Positions 53,726 to 62,384 are shown, numbered from the stretch's first letter. The stretch: 64,000 nucleotides of DNA from Bacillota bacterium (GCA_023426125.1 JAFABI010000065.1:62001-126000); one strand, 5' to 3'. Numbers and translations: made by a program. Notes: generated from the sequence alone by a model not told the origin.

Positions 53726-53890
53726 GGGACATCCCCAGCTCCTTGAGGATTACCTCTTATTTCACACTCCGAAAAACTTCTTCCTGTGGGTGTGTCCCTA
53801 CATGTTCAAATAGGGACATTCCCCAGAGCCTTGAGGATTACATCTTGTTCACAACTCCAGAGAACTTCTTCTTGTGGGTGTGTCCCTACA
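53726..53890. repeat. Two tandem 77-bp imperfect repeats with inverted ends
   Basis: Copies at 53726-53802 and 53813-53890. Each begins GGGACAT and ends GTGTGTCCCTACA, so GGGACA and TGTCCC form inverted ends, and each holds TTGAGGATTAC and CTTCTTSYTGTGGG in the middle. The rest of the 53683-54069 gap holds the promoter of the next gene. Confidence 0.7.
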
Positions 53891-54005
53891 CTATATATCC
53901 TACTATTTTCTGCAGTCAAGGTATTGAAAAATATTTTACTTCTTGGTACTTTTCCGCTTTTTTTTGTATTTTGTATGCGACTCGTACTACTAAGCTTCAC
54001 AATTA

Positions 54006-54034
54006 TTGTTAATAAGTTATAATTAGGCTATAAT
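54006..54034 (+). promoter_or_regulatory. Promoter of the second methyltransferase gene
   Basis: TTGTTA (54006-54011), 17-bp spacer, TATAAT (54029-54034), 36 bp upstream of the start codon. Confidence 0.6.
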
Positions 54035-54069
54035 AAATTCTGTCATTAATTATTATGGAGGTTTTTGAA

Positions 54070-54870
54070 ATGATTATTATCGGCGAGAAAATCAATAGTA
54101 CCCTGAAGGCGATAAGGCCTGCAATGGAAAACTATGACACGGCTGCAATTCAGGATCTGGCAAAAAAGCAATATGAAGCAGGCGCTACTTTTATTGACCT
54201 CAATGCAGGAATGTTTATAAACGATGAACCGGAGAGACTTGAATGGCTGGTAAAAACTGTTCAGGAGGCTGTAGACGCTCCTCTTGCCGTCGATTCCCCA
54301 AACCCGGTTGCCCTTGCCAGGGGATTAAAAGCAAACAAGAACGGAAAACCTTTGATCAATTCCATTACCGACGAAAAAGAAAGATATGAATCCGTACTTC
54401 CTTTAATCCTTGAATACAATACAGGCATCGTAGCACTTTGCATGGATGACAGCGGGATGCCTGAGACGGTTGAGGACAGGGTTATTATCGCAGAAAGGCT
54501 TATTAACAAGCTCACAAAGCTTGGTGTAAAGATTGACGACATCTATATCGACCCGATGGTAAGACCTATTGGAACCGGCTCACATTACGGCGTCGTAGCA
54601 ATCGAAACCATCCGTAAGGTAAAGACCGAGTTCCCGGAGGTACATATCACTTGCGGATTGAGCAATATTTCCTTCGGAATTCCCGCCAGAAAGGTAATGA
54701 ACCAGACCTTCCTCGTGGCGGCAACAATGGCCGGTATGGACGGCGCCATACTGGACCCGATGGACAAGAAGCTGATGACTTTTGTATATGCGGCTGAAGC
54801 CTTGGCCGGAAAAGATGATTTCTGCATGAACTATCTGATGAAATTCAGAGAAGGTGCATTTGAAATATAA
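54070..54870 (+). CDS. Methyltetrahydrofolate methyltransferase, AcsE/MtgA-like paralogue
   Basis: About 266 residues of the same TIM-barrel family as AcsE. It has IIIGEKINSTLKA, GATFIDLNAGMF, APLAVDSPN, YIDPMVRPIG and CGLSNISFG. It differs clearly from the AcsE copy at 41932. Members of this group move methyl groups between THF and corrinoid proteins in methylotrophic or glycine-betaine pathways as well as acetogenesis. It lies on the plus strand with its own promoter and a strong terminator. The ATG follows GGAGG by 8 nt. Confidence 0.85.
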   Translation: MIIIGEKINSTLKAIRPAMENYDTAAIQDLAKKQYEAGATFIDLNAGMFINDEPERLEWLVKTVQEAVDAPLAVDSPNPVALARGLKANKNGKPLINSITDEKERYESVLPLILEYNTGIVALCMDDSGMPETVEDRVIIAERLINKLTKLGVKIDDIYIDPMVRPIGTGSHYGVVAIETIRKVKTEFPEVHITCGLSNISFGIPARKVMNQTFLVAATMAGMDGAILDPMDKKLMTFVYAAEALAGKDDFCMNYLMKFREGAFEI

Positions 54871-54912
54871 AGCTGTACTTAGCTTATAATGAAGAAGTAT
54901 GCGGTTGATGTG

Positions 54913-54952
54913 AACGGTGTAGCCGAAAGACTACACCGTTTTGTTTTTCGTT
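54913..54952 (+). terminator. Terminator of the second methyltransferase gene
   Basis: AACGGTGTAG pairs with CTACACCGTT around CCGAAAGA, followed by TTGTTTTTCGTTTTT: a canonical Rho-independent terminator. Confidence 0.85.
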
Positions 54953-55042
54953 TTTCGTTAAGTTCTTGACCTTCTTTTTTTTCTTGTACTTTTTAAGGCA
55001 TCTGGTGGTTTCTCCTAATTGTGAATAAACCTTGACAATAGC

Positions 55043-55088
55043 AACAGATAATATGTGCAATATATTTACAATGCACATATTATCTGTT
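55043..55088. promoter_or_regulatory. Toxin-antitoxin operator palindrome
   Basis: Arms 55043-55059 and 55072-55088 are perfectly complementary over 17 bp with a 12-nt gap. The right arm fills the spacer of a TTTACA (55065-55070)/TAATAT (55088-55093) promoter with 17-bp spacing. RelB-type ribbon-helix-helix proteins bind such sites. Confidence 0.7.
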
Positions 55089-55129
55089 AATATATATATA
55101 TATATTCAAGAGTAAAGGAGAGATTGCAC

Positions 55130-55411
55130 GTGGCTGAAACGACAAACTTAAGTATCCGTATGGATAAGGATCTGAAAGAGCAGGCGGAGCAGCTTTTTTC
55201 CGAATTAGGCATGAATATGACAACAGCATTTAACATCTTTGTCCGGCAAGCTGTACGCCAGAGGAAAATACCCTTTGAAATTTCCCTAAATGTACCAAAT
55301 GCCGAAACTATAGCGGCTCTGGAAGAAGCAAATAAAATAAGCCGCGACCCAAATGCAAAACGCTATTCAAGTTTTGAAGAACTGGTAGCGGAGGTCCAGA
55401 ATGAAGTATGA
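55130..55411 (+). CDS. RelB/DinJ-family antitoxin
   Basis: About 93 residues. N-terminal ribbon-helix-helix pattern (NLSIRMDKDLKEQAEQLFSELGMNMTTAFNIFVRQAV, shown here by its ends) and an acidic C-terminus that would wrap the toxin. The GTG at 55130 is preferred: AAAGGAG is 9 nt upstream, while the TTG at 55124 is only 3 nt away. The stop overlaps the toxin gene start. A large palindrome sits over its promoter. Confidence 0.88.
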   Translation: MAETTNLSIRMDKDLKEQAEQLFSELGMNMTTAFNIFVRQAVRQRKIPFEISLNVPNAETIAALEEANKISRDPNAKRYSSFEELVAEVQNEV

Positions 55412-55676
55412 GATTCTTGCAACCGGAAGATTTAAAAAGGACTTAAAGACCATTATGAAGCGGGGATATAATATTGAACTGCTGCAGGGCGTTGTTTCCC
55501 TGCTGGCAGCCGGCAGTCCTCTACCAGAGAAAAACAAGGACCATGCGCTATCCGGCAATTGGACCGGGCATAGAGAATGCCATATTACTCCCGATTGGCT
55601 TTTGGTTTACAAGATTGATGACGATATTTTAGTTTTAACACTTACTAGAACAGGTACGCACAGCGACCTGTTTTAA
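55401..55676 (+). CDS. YafQ/RelE-superfamily mRNA interferase toxin
   Basis: A 91-residue basic protein. YafQ-type motifs: KKDLKTIMKRG, the loop DHALSGNWTGHRECHITPDWLLVYKI (shown by its ends), and a C-terminal TRTGTHSDLF. It should cleave mRNA on the ribosome. It starts inside the antitoxin gene (overlap 11 nt). No terminator or gene is visible in the following 177 bp. Confidence 0.88.
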   Translation: MKYEILATGRFKKDLKTIMKRGYNIELLQGVVSLLAAGSPLPEKNKDHALSGNWTGHRECHITPDWLLVYKIDDDILVLTLTRTGTHSDLF

Positions 55677-55853
55677 CCTGTAGCGTGGCGGACTGCCCGA
55701 CATCTATCAACAAGCTGCTTAAGAAGGGTCATGCGGAAAAGACTCGCTAAATCCGAAGCCGTCGTCATAGTCCGGCTTGTAAGCGCTAGACAGTACTAAC
55801 GCCTTAAAGGTCTCTGATACTTAAAAACGACGCAGGAACTTACTCCAGCCAAT

Positions 55854-57287
55854 CTATCTTGAATTTTGAATATTGGAAATAATATGAGCCGCATGGTAAT
55901 AATCAACCAGATTGCCCTTCTTTAATAATTTTTTAATGAAATACCTCGTTTCAGGCTTTAGTCTAAAATACATAAAAATGTAGGCCAAAATAAGAGCAAC
56001 TCTTTCACTTGTTTTAAACTTTGGATTTTTTCCGCTTGCCTCATTGAATTTCTCCAGACATTTCACTAGCCTTTCAGGATTGTTTGTTCTTTTCTTAACC
56101 TCCTTTACACCACTTTTTAATCCTTCTGCAGTCATCATTTTAGGTTGGTAAACAACTTCTTCCATATCATACTTTGACCAGTCTTTTTCCAGTATCCTTT
56201 CTGTCTCGAAAAGACGTTCGTATACTTTGGTCCCGGGAAATGGTGTAAGAGTAAAAAACCCGGTCATAATAAAATTCGCTTCTTCAATTGCTTTGACTGT
56301 TTCTTCAAAAACATTGTTATCATCATCATCAAAGCCGAAAATAAATGAGCCATATGCATATATTCCTCTGGCGGCCAGTTTCTCTACTACTTCCTTATAT
56401 TTAATCGGATTATTTTGCCTTTTATTGATATTTCTCAAAGAAGCAGGATTAATTGATTCAAAACCAATCTGTATTATTTCACAATTAGCTTTTTGCAGTA
56501 GTTCTAGTATTTCATCATCGTTGGCAATATTTACAGAGGCAAAAAGGCCCCAGTGATGAATGTCAATGGGGATTAATGCATTAAGGAGATCCTTAAGAAA
56601 TCCTCTGTTGGTGTAAAGGTTTGAATCTGCAAAAAAGAAGGTATCCGGTACCAGCGGATCCTTTTCATGCAGCTTTTGTATATATCTAATCTCATTTATG
56701 ACCTGCTCAATTGATTTATGTCTAAAACCTGCACCAGTAACTAGACGAGATGAGCAAAAATCGCAATCAAAGGCACACCCCTTTGATGCCATTAAGGCGC
56801 TAAAAGAGTAATTATGCAATTGAAGAAGGTCATACCTTGGAATTTTACATTTTGTCAAGTCCAGTTGTTTGTTTGTTTCATATCGCTTTTTAAGAATACC
56901 GTTTCTAAAATCATTAAAAATATCATCTAGCAAAAGCTCTGCTTCACCTATGGCTATTGCATCAAAATACGGTTGACATTCTTCAGGCTTTACAACAGCG
57001 TGGACTCCTCCCACTATTACAGTAATACCTTTCTTTCTTAATTCTCCTGCTACTTCATATGCTATAGTAGCAAAGGTAGTAAGCGTTGTAACAAGCGCCA
57101 TATCTGCAGTTATAGATTCGTAATTTATGTTCTGCACATACATGTCAATTATTTCAACTTCAATATTATCCGGTATCGCAGCTGCAATGGTAGGGCATGT
57201 AATGTTAGTATAAAGGAACTTTTTAGCAAATCCATCACACATATTTCTACCAGCTTGAATGATAATTACCTTTTTCAGATCCCTCAT
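55854..57287 (-). CDS. B12-domain radical SAM protein in the agr operon
   Basis: A 477-residue protein with an N-terminal B12-binding-like domain (residues 1-125, GGVHAVVKPEEC region; no clear DxHxxG). A radical SAM core follows with the CxxxCxxC motif at C171, C175 and C178, and a conserved FGFDDD-like segment downstream. The C-terminal 80 residues are hydrophobic and basic. It is the last gene of the agr run, 31 bp after the small unknown gene. It may modify a peptide or lipid; the substrate is unknown. Confidence 0.8.
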   Translation of the reverse strand: MRDLKKVIIIQAGRNMCDGFAKKFLYTNITCPTIAAAIPDNIEVEIIDMYVQNINYESITADMALVTTLTTFATIAYEVAGELRKKGITVIVGGVHAVVKPEECQPYFDAIAIGEAELLLDDIFNDFRNGILKKRYETNKQLDLTKCKIPRYDLLQLHNYSFSALMASKGCAFDCDFCSSRLVTGAGFRHKSIEQVINEIRYIQKLHEKDPLVPDTFFFADSNLYTNRGFLKDLLNALIPIDIHHWGLFASVNIANDDEILELLQKANCEIIQIGFESINPASLRNINKRQNNPIKYKEVVEKLAARGIYAYGSFIFGFDDDDNNVFEETVKAIEEANFIMTGFFTLTPFPGTKVYERLFETERILEKDWSKYDMEEVVYQPKMMTAEGLKSGVKEVKKRTNNPERLVKCLEKFNEASGKNPKFKTSERVALILAYIFMYFRLKPETRYFIKKLLKKGNLVDYYHAAHIISNIQNSR

Positions 57288-57317
57288 TTAAAAAACTCCT
57301 TTATATTAAGCAGGTAG

Positions 57318-57551
57318 TTATTCCATATAGCTATAAATCCTCATTACTCCACCATTATCTAGCTCCATATCTAGCTTCCCACTTTTTTCCAATAGCCTTT
57401 CTTCATTCGTCGTCCATAGTGGAACATCCACGCCTAGTTCGTCACACAAGGTAACTAAAGCAGTAAAAAACTCTTTATCGCTGTTATAGCCCATTTGCCT
57501 AGAATTATTGATTCTATCATTATTTTGAATTTCAATCTTAAGTATATTCAT
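57318..57551 (-). CDS. Small protein of unknown function in the agr operon
   Basis: A 77-residue protein overlapping agrB by 4 nt (ATGA), so translationally coupled. The sequence is acidic in the second half (DELGVDVPLWTT, LDMELDNGGVMRIYSYME) with no signal peptide or known motif. A role in autoinducer handling is suggested only by position. Confidence 0.65.
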   Translation of the reverse strand: MNILKIEIQNNDRINNSRQMGYNSDKEFFTALVTLCDELGVDVPLWTTNEERLLEKSGKLDMELDNGGVMRIYSYME

Positions 57552-58117
57552 ATAGATATTCTCCTTTTCGCTATTTGACCAGCCGGAAGTGATAAAGCCT
57601 CCAGGAAAAGTATCATTACTGCAGTTGCAGCTAATTTCTCCTCAAGAAGGAAAGTAAAACTGATAAGGATAATAAAAACAACTAGAGACATATATTTAAA
57701 ACGTTTCCTCCTTTCAATACTAATTATTGGTTTATTCGGGTGATCAACCGGAGCAAATATCCATGCAATTATAATTGTGACCAATTGCAAAAATATTCTG
57801 ACCTCGAATGGCAGACCAAGTTGCGATCCAGTGAAAATACCTATGGATAATATGACAAAAGTTACAAAAAAACATGTCAAATAAGTTTCTGCATGATACC
57901 CGCCTGCAAATATCCTTGAAATACCAAAGAAAGCCACAGCTATTAAATAATGCCCAGTTAGAGAAAGCATAGAAAATATTACAAAGTATGCTATTATCTT
58001 TGATGCTTCATTCAGTATACATTCAAGTCCGAATTTTATCGTCTCACCCTGTTCAATTGTCAAGTCAGGATTACTATTACATATGATGTTTTTTATTTTT
58101 TCAGCCAGTTTTTCCAT
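57548..58117 (-). CDS. agrB: AgrB-like autoinducer-processing peptidase
   Basis: A 189-residue membrane protein with about five to six helices. The catalytic pair H75 and C82 is in GGYHAETYLTC, with the same His-to-Cys spacing as staphylococcal AgrB (His77, Cys84). It cuts AgrD and forms the thiolactone or lactone ring. It overlaps the agrC end by 17 nt. Confidence 0.9.
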   Translation of the reverse strand: MEKLAEKIKNIICNSNPDLTIEQGETIKFGLECILNEASKIIAYFVIFSMLSLTGHYLIAVAFFGISRIFAGGYHAETYLTCFFVTFVILSIGIFTGSQLGLPFEVRIFLQLVTIIIAWIFAPVDHPNKPIISIERRKRFKYMSLVVFIILISFTFLLEEKLAATAVMILFLEALSLPAGQIAKRRISI

Positions 58118-59441
58118 TCATCTTCCCATCCTTAACAAATCTAATTAAAAACTCAGTTTTTTCATCTGTACTTGTAACTGTAATTATTCCGTGATACCTT
58201 TGGATTAGCTGCTGTACTATATACAACCCGAAGCCATGATCAGATTTCTCAGTTTTTTTCGTTGAGAAACCACTTGTAAATATCTTGTTTATATCTTTTT
58301 CCAATATTACAGGTCCATTGTTAGAAATGGAAATATAATAATTTGTATTATCTTCAAAAGTCCTAATATTGATCTTCTTACCTTCGCTATCTCCTGTCGA
58401 TACAATCGCTTCAAAAGCATTGTCCGTAATATTGCCTATAATACTAGTAATATCACAATCGCCGACATCAAGATTTTTTAAAGGAACATTAAAATCTGCC
58501 TCCAACTGTATTCCGTTTTCGAACGCAATATTGCTTTTCACAGCAAGCAAGCCATCAACATAATCATTTCCTGTATTGAAGAAATGGTAGGAACTTATAA
58601 GCTTAACAGATAGCTTCCTTATATAATTTCCTATTTTTTGCACAGTATCCGGCTTATTTAATGTACACATTGCAAGTATTGTATTCAGATGGTTAGAAAA
58701 ATCGTGCTTTTCTCTTCGAATTATATTAATAATGTTTTCCATATTTTTTATATATTCATCCTGAACCTTGAATCTGTTTTGAATTGCCTGTAATCGCTCT
58801 CTTTCCTTGTAATCGATATAATATAGAAGCAGAAAAAGTAGATATACAACTGCGATAAAAACATTATAAAGGAGGATATTGGATTTATAGGATGTAACAT
58901 AAGTTAAGCTTAATATTATTACCGCTATCATTAGTGATTGTAACGCCATTAATTGTAACAATGTATCGGGCTTTTTCCATTCACCTAATTTCTTTATTCT
59001 CAAATTAGATTTGATGATCAACAGTGCCAATAATGCTTCCAAAGCCTTTATGATTATACCGCCTAACATTCTTGTTGAAAATGTGGCTGATATTAATCCG
59101 ATATCCATTTTCAAAACTAACATCAAAACGGATAGAACTAAAATTTCGATTGTAAACAAAAGCATAAAGATAATAGCAGTAGCAATAAACGAAATTATCA
59201 GATTTGTTCGTGTTATAAAGCTTAGTAACAATACCATAATAATTATATTAATAAAGGTTTTTATTCCATCTGGAATAATAAAATCCATGATTGTTAATAG
59301 TAATGTATACATAAAAATAAAAATGATACTTTTTAGTATATTTTTTTTAACGAATCCATCTGACTGGGTAAAAAAAGAAAATAGTACAAGAAATACGATA
59401 GAATCAATAATATTTAAAATTATATTAGCAATAACTTCCAT
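58101..59441 (-). CDS. agrC: AgrC-like GHKL sensor histidine kinase
   Basis: About 446 residues. Roughly six to seven membrane helices fill residues 1-210, then a DHp segment with the HxxxN-type EKHDFSNHL, and a GHKL ATPase domain (NITDNAFEA, ISNNGPVI, KSDHGFGLYIV). It is the AgrC-type receptor for the AgrD peptide. No LytTR response regulator (agrA) is in this window. The ATG at 59441 follows AAGGAG; an ATG 12 codons earlier lies in a hairpin and has no site. Confidence 0.88.
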   Translation of the reverse strand: MEVIANIILNIIDSIVFLVLFSFFTQSDGFVKKNILKSIIFIFMYTLLLTIMDFIIPDGIKTFINIIIMVLLLSFITRTNLIISFIATAIIFMLLFTIEILVLSVLMLVLKMDIGLISATFSTRMLGGIIIKALEALLALLIIKSNLRIKKLGEWKKPDTLLQLMALQSLMIAVIILSLTYVTSYKSNILLYNVFIAVVYLLFLLLYYIDYKERERLQAIQNRFKVQDEYIKNMENIINIIRREKHDFSNHLNTILAMCTLNKPDTVQKIGNYIRKLSVKLISSYHFFNTGNDYVDGLLAVKSNIAFENGIQLEADFNVPLKNLDVGDCDITSIIGNITDNAFEAIVSTGDSEGKKINIRTFEDNTNYYISISNNGPVILEKDINKIFTSGFSTKKTEKSDHGFGLYIVQQLIQRYHGIITVTSTDEKTEFLIRFVKDGKMNGKTG

Positions 59442-59464
59442 CTCTATGCTTCTCCTTATATATA

Positions 59465-59494
59465 ATAAAGGATGCATAAAACTGCATCCTTTAT
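59465..59494. other. Hairpin between agrD and agrC
   Basis: ATAAAGGATGCA (59465-59476) pairs perfectly with TGCATCCTTTAT (59483-59494) around a 6-nt loop. No T-run follows. It could attenuate or protect the agrD message relative to agrC and agrB. Confidence 0.6.
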
Positions 59495-59520
59495 CACTTA
59501 GGCATGTTCTTGTTCTTTTT

Positions 59521-59664
59521 TCATTTTAACATATGCTGTGGGCATTTCGGTTGGTGAATAAAAATAACTGTCGCTGCTGAAGCACTTGCTGCTCCAATGA
59601 TTAAAGCAAAAGCTGCGGTCACCTTTAACAGGAATTTGCGAGATTTAGTTACGAGTTTCAACAT
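59521..59664 (-). CDS. agrD: AgrD-like autoinducer peptide precursor
   Basis: A 47-codon gene. The N-terminal half is a basic amphipathic or hydrophobic leader (MLKLVTKSRKFLLKV, then Ala-rich). The C-terminus ends FIHQPKCPQHMLK, with a single Cys and the QPKxP motif typical of clostridial cyclic-lactone autoinducer precursors. AAGGAGG lies 7 nt upstream. It precedes agrC and agrB on the same strand. Ring limits cannot be fixed from sequence. Confidence 0.88.
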   Translation of the reverse strand: MLKLVTKSRKFLLKVTAAFALIIGAASASAATVIFIHQPKCPQHMLK

Positions 59665-59691
59665 AAAAAAACCTCCTTCATTTTTTCTTTA

Positions 59692-59700
59692 ATTATAGCA
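59692..59700 (-). promoter_or_regulatory. agr promoter (extended -10)
   Basis: TGCTATAAT on the minus strand, an extended -10 box, about 28 bp upstream of the agrD start. The -35 (TGTTGC at 59715-59720) is weak, which fits an activator-dependent promoter. Confidence 0.5.
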
Positions 59701-59806
59701 TATTTTTACAAAAAGCAACAGTATTATTAGTGAATTTTTATAAAATATCTAAAAATATTTGAAATAATCTATTTGTTTGTAAAATAATGTCTAATAATAT
59801 TTTACA

Positions 59807-59989
59807 TTATCCCCTTTTATTAGGCGCTCCGAATTTGACAAACATCTTATGATGCTTGAAAATCAAGGCATCAAGTCGTCTGCTGGCTCTTATCACTTTC
59901 GGATCTGTCAAATTGCCGTAATTTACGATAAGGTCCTCCAGCTTCTTCCTTAGTTCATTCAGTTTTTCCGTTTTTTGATTATCGTTCAT
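59807..59989 (-). CDS. Spo0E-family aspartyl-phosphate phosphatase
   Basis: A 60-residue protein with the family signature in ASRRLDALI (S..LD.LI) and the helical hairpin LRKKLEDLIVNYG. These proteins dephosphorylate Spo0A and delay sporulation. It is on the same strand as the agr operon and upstream of it. It shows the organism has a sporulation phosphorelay. Confidence 0.85.
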   Translation of the reverse strand: MNDNQKTEKLNELRKKLEDLIVNYGNLTDPKVIRASRRLDALIFKHHKMFVKFGAPNKRG

Positions 59990-60186
59990 AAACTTTACGC
60001 CTCTTACATATTATAACATTTTATTTGCAGTATTTTCAACAAAAATCCGCTAAAAATAATTTTTTTGTAATATTTACTAAATATTTCGTCGATTCTGGTA
60101 TTTTTTATAGTATAAAATTACCAATTCCTATTTTTATCTTCAAGAATACAGGATATAATAAGTAAAACGGCTTTGGAGGAACCCCT

Positions 60187-61500
60187 ATGAGCGTGCTTGG
60201 CATTATTGCCGAATACAACCCTTTTCACAACGGCCACAAATACCATATTGACCGGTCGAAAGAACTTTGCGGCGCTGATTCGGTAGTATGCGTCATGAGC
60301 GGCAACTTTATCCAGCGGGGTGAACCTGCGATTGTTGATAAATGGGCACGGACCGAAATGGCATTACTCTCCGGAGCTGACCTGGTGATTGAGCTTCCTG
60401 TGGTATATGCCATGTCAAGTGCCGAATTCTTTGCTTATGGAGCCGTGAAAATCCTGGACAGTATCGGTATTACCGATTTCATTTGTTTCGGAAGCGAAGC
60501 CGGAGGTATGGAGGAACTGGATCTTATTGCGGACATTCTTACTTCCGAGCCGGAAAGCTATAAAACGGTTTTAAAGAATTTTTTGTCAAAAGGTCTGTCC
60601 TACCCTGCCGCCAGAGAAAATGCCCTGGCAGCATATCTCGAAGCTATCGGACATCCGGCGGATAAACTGACTGAGATAATTAAAAGCTCCAATAACATCC
60701 TCGGCATAGAATATTTAAAGGCCTTGAAAAGACTGGGGAGCAGAATCAGACCGCAAACAATCAAACGAATCGCAAACACATACAATTCCCAGGCGTTGGA
60801 GGGCGCCATATCCAGTGCGACCGCCATAAGGATGCATATATTGTCTGCCGAAGGCTCAAAAAGTCCTCATATTTTAAATGTAAAGAGTTCTTCCGTAATC
60901 CAGGACTCCATGGCTTCTCTTGCTTTCGTCCTTCCCCGCCCCAGCTTTGATATCCTGCAAAGAGAAATCAAAGCCGGAAGAGGTCCTGTCTTTTCATCGG
61001 ATTTTGAAAATACAATCCTGTCGGCTTTGAGGCAGCGGAGCGCCGAAGAAATCTCAAGCCTGCCGTATATTGGCGAAGGACTTGAGAATAGGATCAAAGC
61101 TGCAGCCGGCACTTCCGGATCGCTGGAAGAGCTTATTGATAAAATATGTACAAGAAGATATACCAGGACAAGGATTCAACGCTGCCTTTTCAGCACACTC
61201 ACAGGGTTGAAGCACAAGGAGTTGTCGGAATTCAACTTATACGGAGGTCCTCAGTATATTCGCGTACTCGGCTTCAACAATACCGGACGCAGGCTATTGT
61301 CAAGAATCATCAAAAACACTTCTCTTCCCGTCATTGTTAAAACCGCCGATTTCAAGAAATCCTGCAACCCGTTCCTCGCCAGGATGCTTGAAATCGAAGC
61401 GGCTGCGACCGACCAATATGTATTGGCCTACGCAAATCCTGAATTTAAAAAATCCGGTCAGGAATTTACCCGGAATATCGTCCGTTTTTGTGGAATGTAA
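60187..61500 (+). CDS. tmcAL: tRNA(Met) cytidine acetate ligase TmcAL
   Basis: A 437-residue nucleotidyltransferase. N-terminal GIIAEYNPFHNGHKYHI has the HxGH-type motif, followed by VMSGNFIQRGEPA and DLVIELP. It activates acetate with ATP and acetylates the wobble C34 of tRNA(Met). Somewhat longer than the Bacillus protein. The ATG follows TTTGGAGG. Confidence 0.93.
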   Translation: MSVLGIIAEYNPFHNGHKYHIDRSKELCGADSVVCVMSGNFIQRGEPAIVDKWARTEMALLSGADLVIELPVVYAMSSAEFFAYGAVKILDSIGITDFICFGSEAGGMEELDLIADILTSEPESYKTVLKNFLSKGLSYPAARENALAAYLEAIGHPADKLTEIIKSSNNILGIEYLKALKRLGSRIRPQTIKRIANTYNSQALEGAISSATAIRMHILSAEGSKSPHILNVKSSSVIQDSMASLAFVLPRPSFDILQREIKAGRGPVFSSDFENTILSALRQRSAEEISSLPYIGEGLENRIKAAAGTSGSLEELIDKICTRRYTRTRIQRCLFSTLTGLKHKELSEFNLYGGPQYIRVLGFNNTGRRLLSRIIKNTSLPVIVKTADFKKSCNPFLARMLEIEAAATDQYVLAYANPEFKKSGQEFTRNIVRFCGM

Positions 61501-61577
61501 ATCATTTCCCTCAAGTGAAGGAATTTTTTAGCCTATGTAGAATAAAAATATATATGAAATCGTGGAGGTGTAATATT

Positions 61578-62384
61578 ATGAAGTATCTGGAAAACGCCAT
61601 CAAGTTTCTGCTGAAGTATTGGATTCTTGCTGTTCCGCTTTTTGTCCTGACATCTGTCGCTGCACTGGTGAGCGGGGCCGGCGCCCCCCCCCAATTGGAT
61701 ACCCTGTGGGCAACCATTAGCGATCCCAGCCAGTTAACGGATCCCCTCAATCTGATCAATACCCTTCCCACAGTCCTCCCTGCAGTTGCAGGCGGCGGCA
61801 TACTTGCATTCCTTTTCAATTTTGTCTCGATACCCGCTACCTATGGTCTGGTCAACAAAGGCCTGGAAACCGGCACCGCCAGCCTGAATGACCTCGGATC
61901 GGCGATAGCCCGGAATTTTGTTAAGTATATTATGTATTTTGTCGGAACGCTCATCCTGGGTATCGCCCTAGCAATAGCATTTTTAATCGTTGCAGTCCTG
62001 CTTGGCTTGATACTCTCGCTTTTGGGCGGTTTTGGGGACGTGCTCCTGACGCTCATCGTGCTGGCGGTTTTTGTTGCGGCGGTAGTTTTTGCAGTATTGC
62101 TAAGCATGTGGCTGTCTGCAATGATTGTGGATAATCTTGCTGTCGTTGCGGCAGCCAGGAGATCCATTGAGGTTGTTAGAACAACTTTCTGGACCGTCAT
62201 CGGGATTACATTACTTGTAGCAATAGCTTGCGGCATTGCCGGATTCATTCTTGGGCTGCTGAGAGGCATCTTTTTGCTGGGACCCATTATAGCCAGCATA
62301 GCACCTTCCGTTCAGACCTTTGTAATGATCGTTTTCCTGCTTTCAATGTACCGTGAGAAAACAGGTAAAGGAAATGCAATCTGA
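61578..62384 (+). CDS. Integral membrane protein of unknown function
   Basis: About 268 residues with six or seven membrane helices. No recognised family. An early helix is followed by a loop with SGAGAPPQLD encoded across a run of nine C at 61684-61692. The ATG at 61578 follows GGAGGTG; the frame is open 30 codons upstream, overlapping tmcAL, but that has no site. It lies between tmcAL and tyrS. Confidence 0.65.
   Translation: MKYLENAIKFLLKYWILAVPLFVLTSVAALVSGAGAPPQLDTLWATISDPSQLTDPLNLINTLPTVLPAVAGGGILAFLFNFVSIPATYGLVNKGLETGTASLNDLGSAIARNFVKYIMYFVGTLILGIALAIAFLIVAVLLGLILSLLGGFGDVLLTLIVLAVFVAAVVFAVLLSMWLSAMIVDNLAVVAAARRSIEVVRTTFWTVIGITLLVAIACGIAGFILGLLRGIFLLGPIIASIAPSVQTFVMIVFLLSMYREKTGKGNAI

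Noticed and set aside
55677..55853. A possible 21-codon reading frame (VADCPTSINKLL...) after the toxin gene
   Set aside because: No start context or family match; it may be a relic of another element, but nothing supports a gene.
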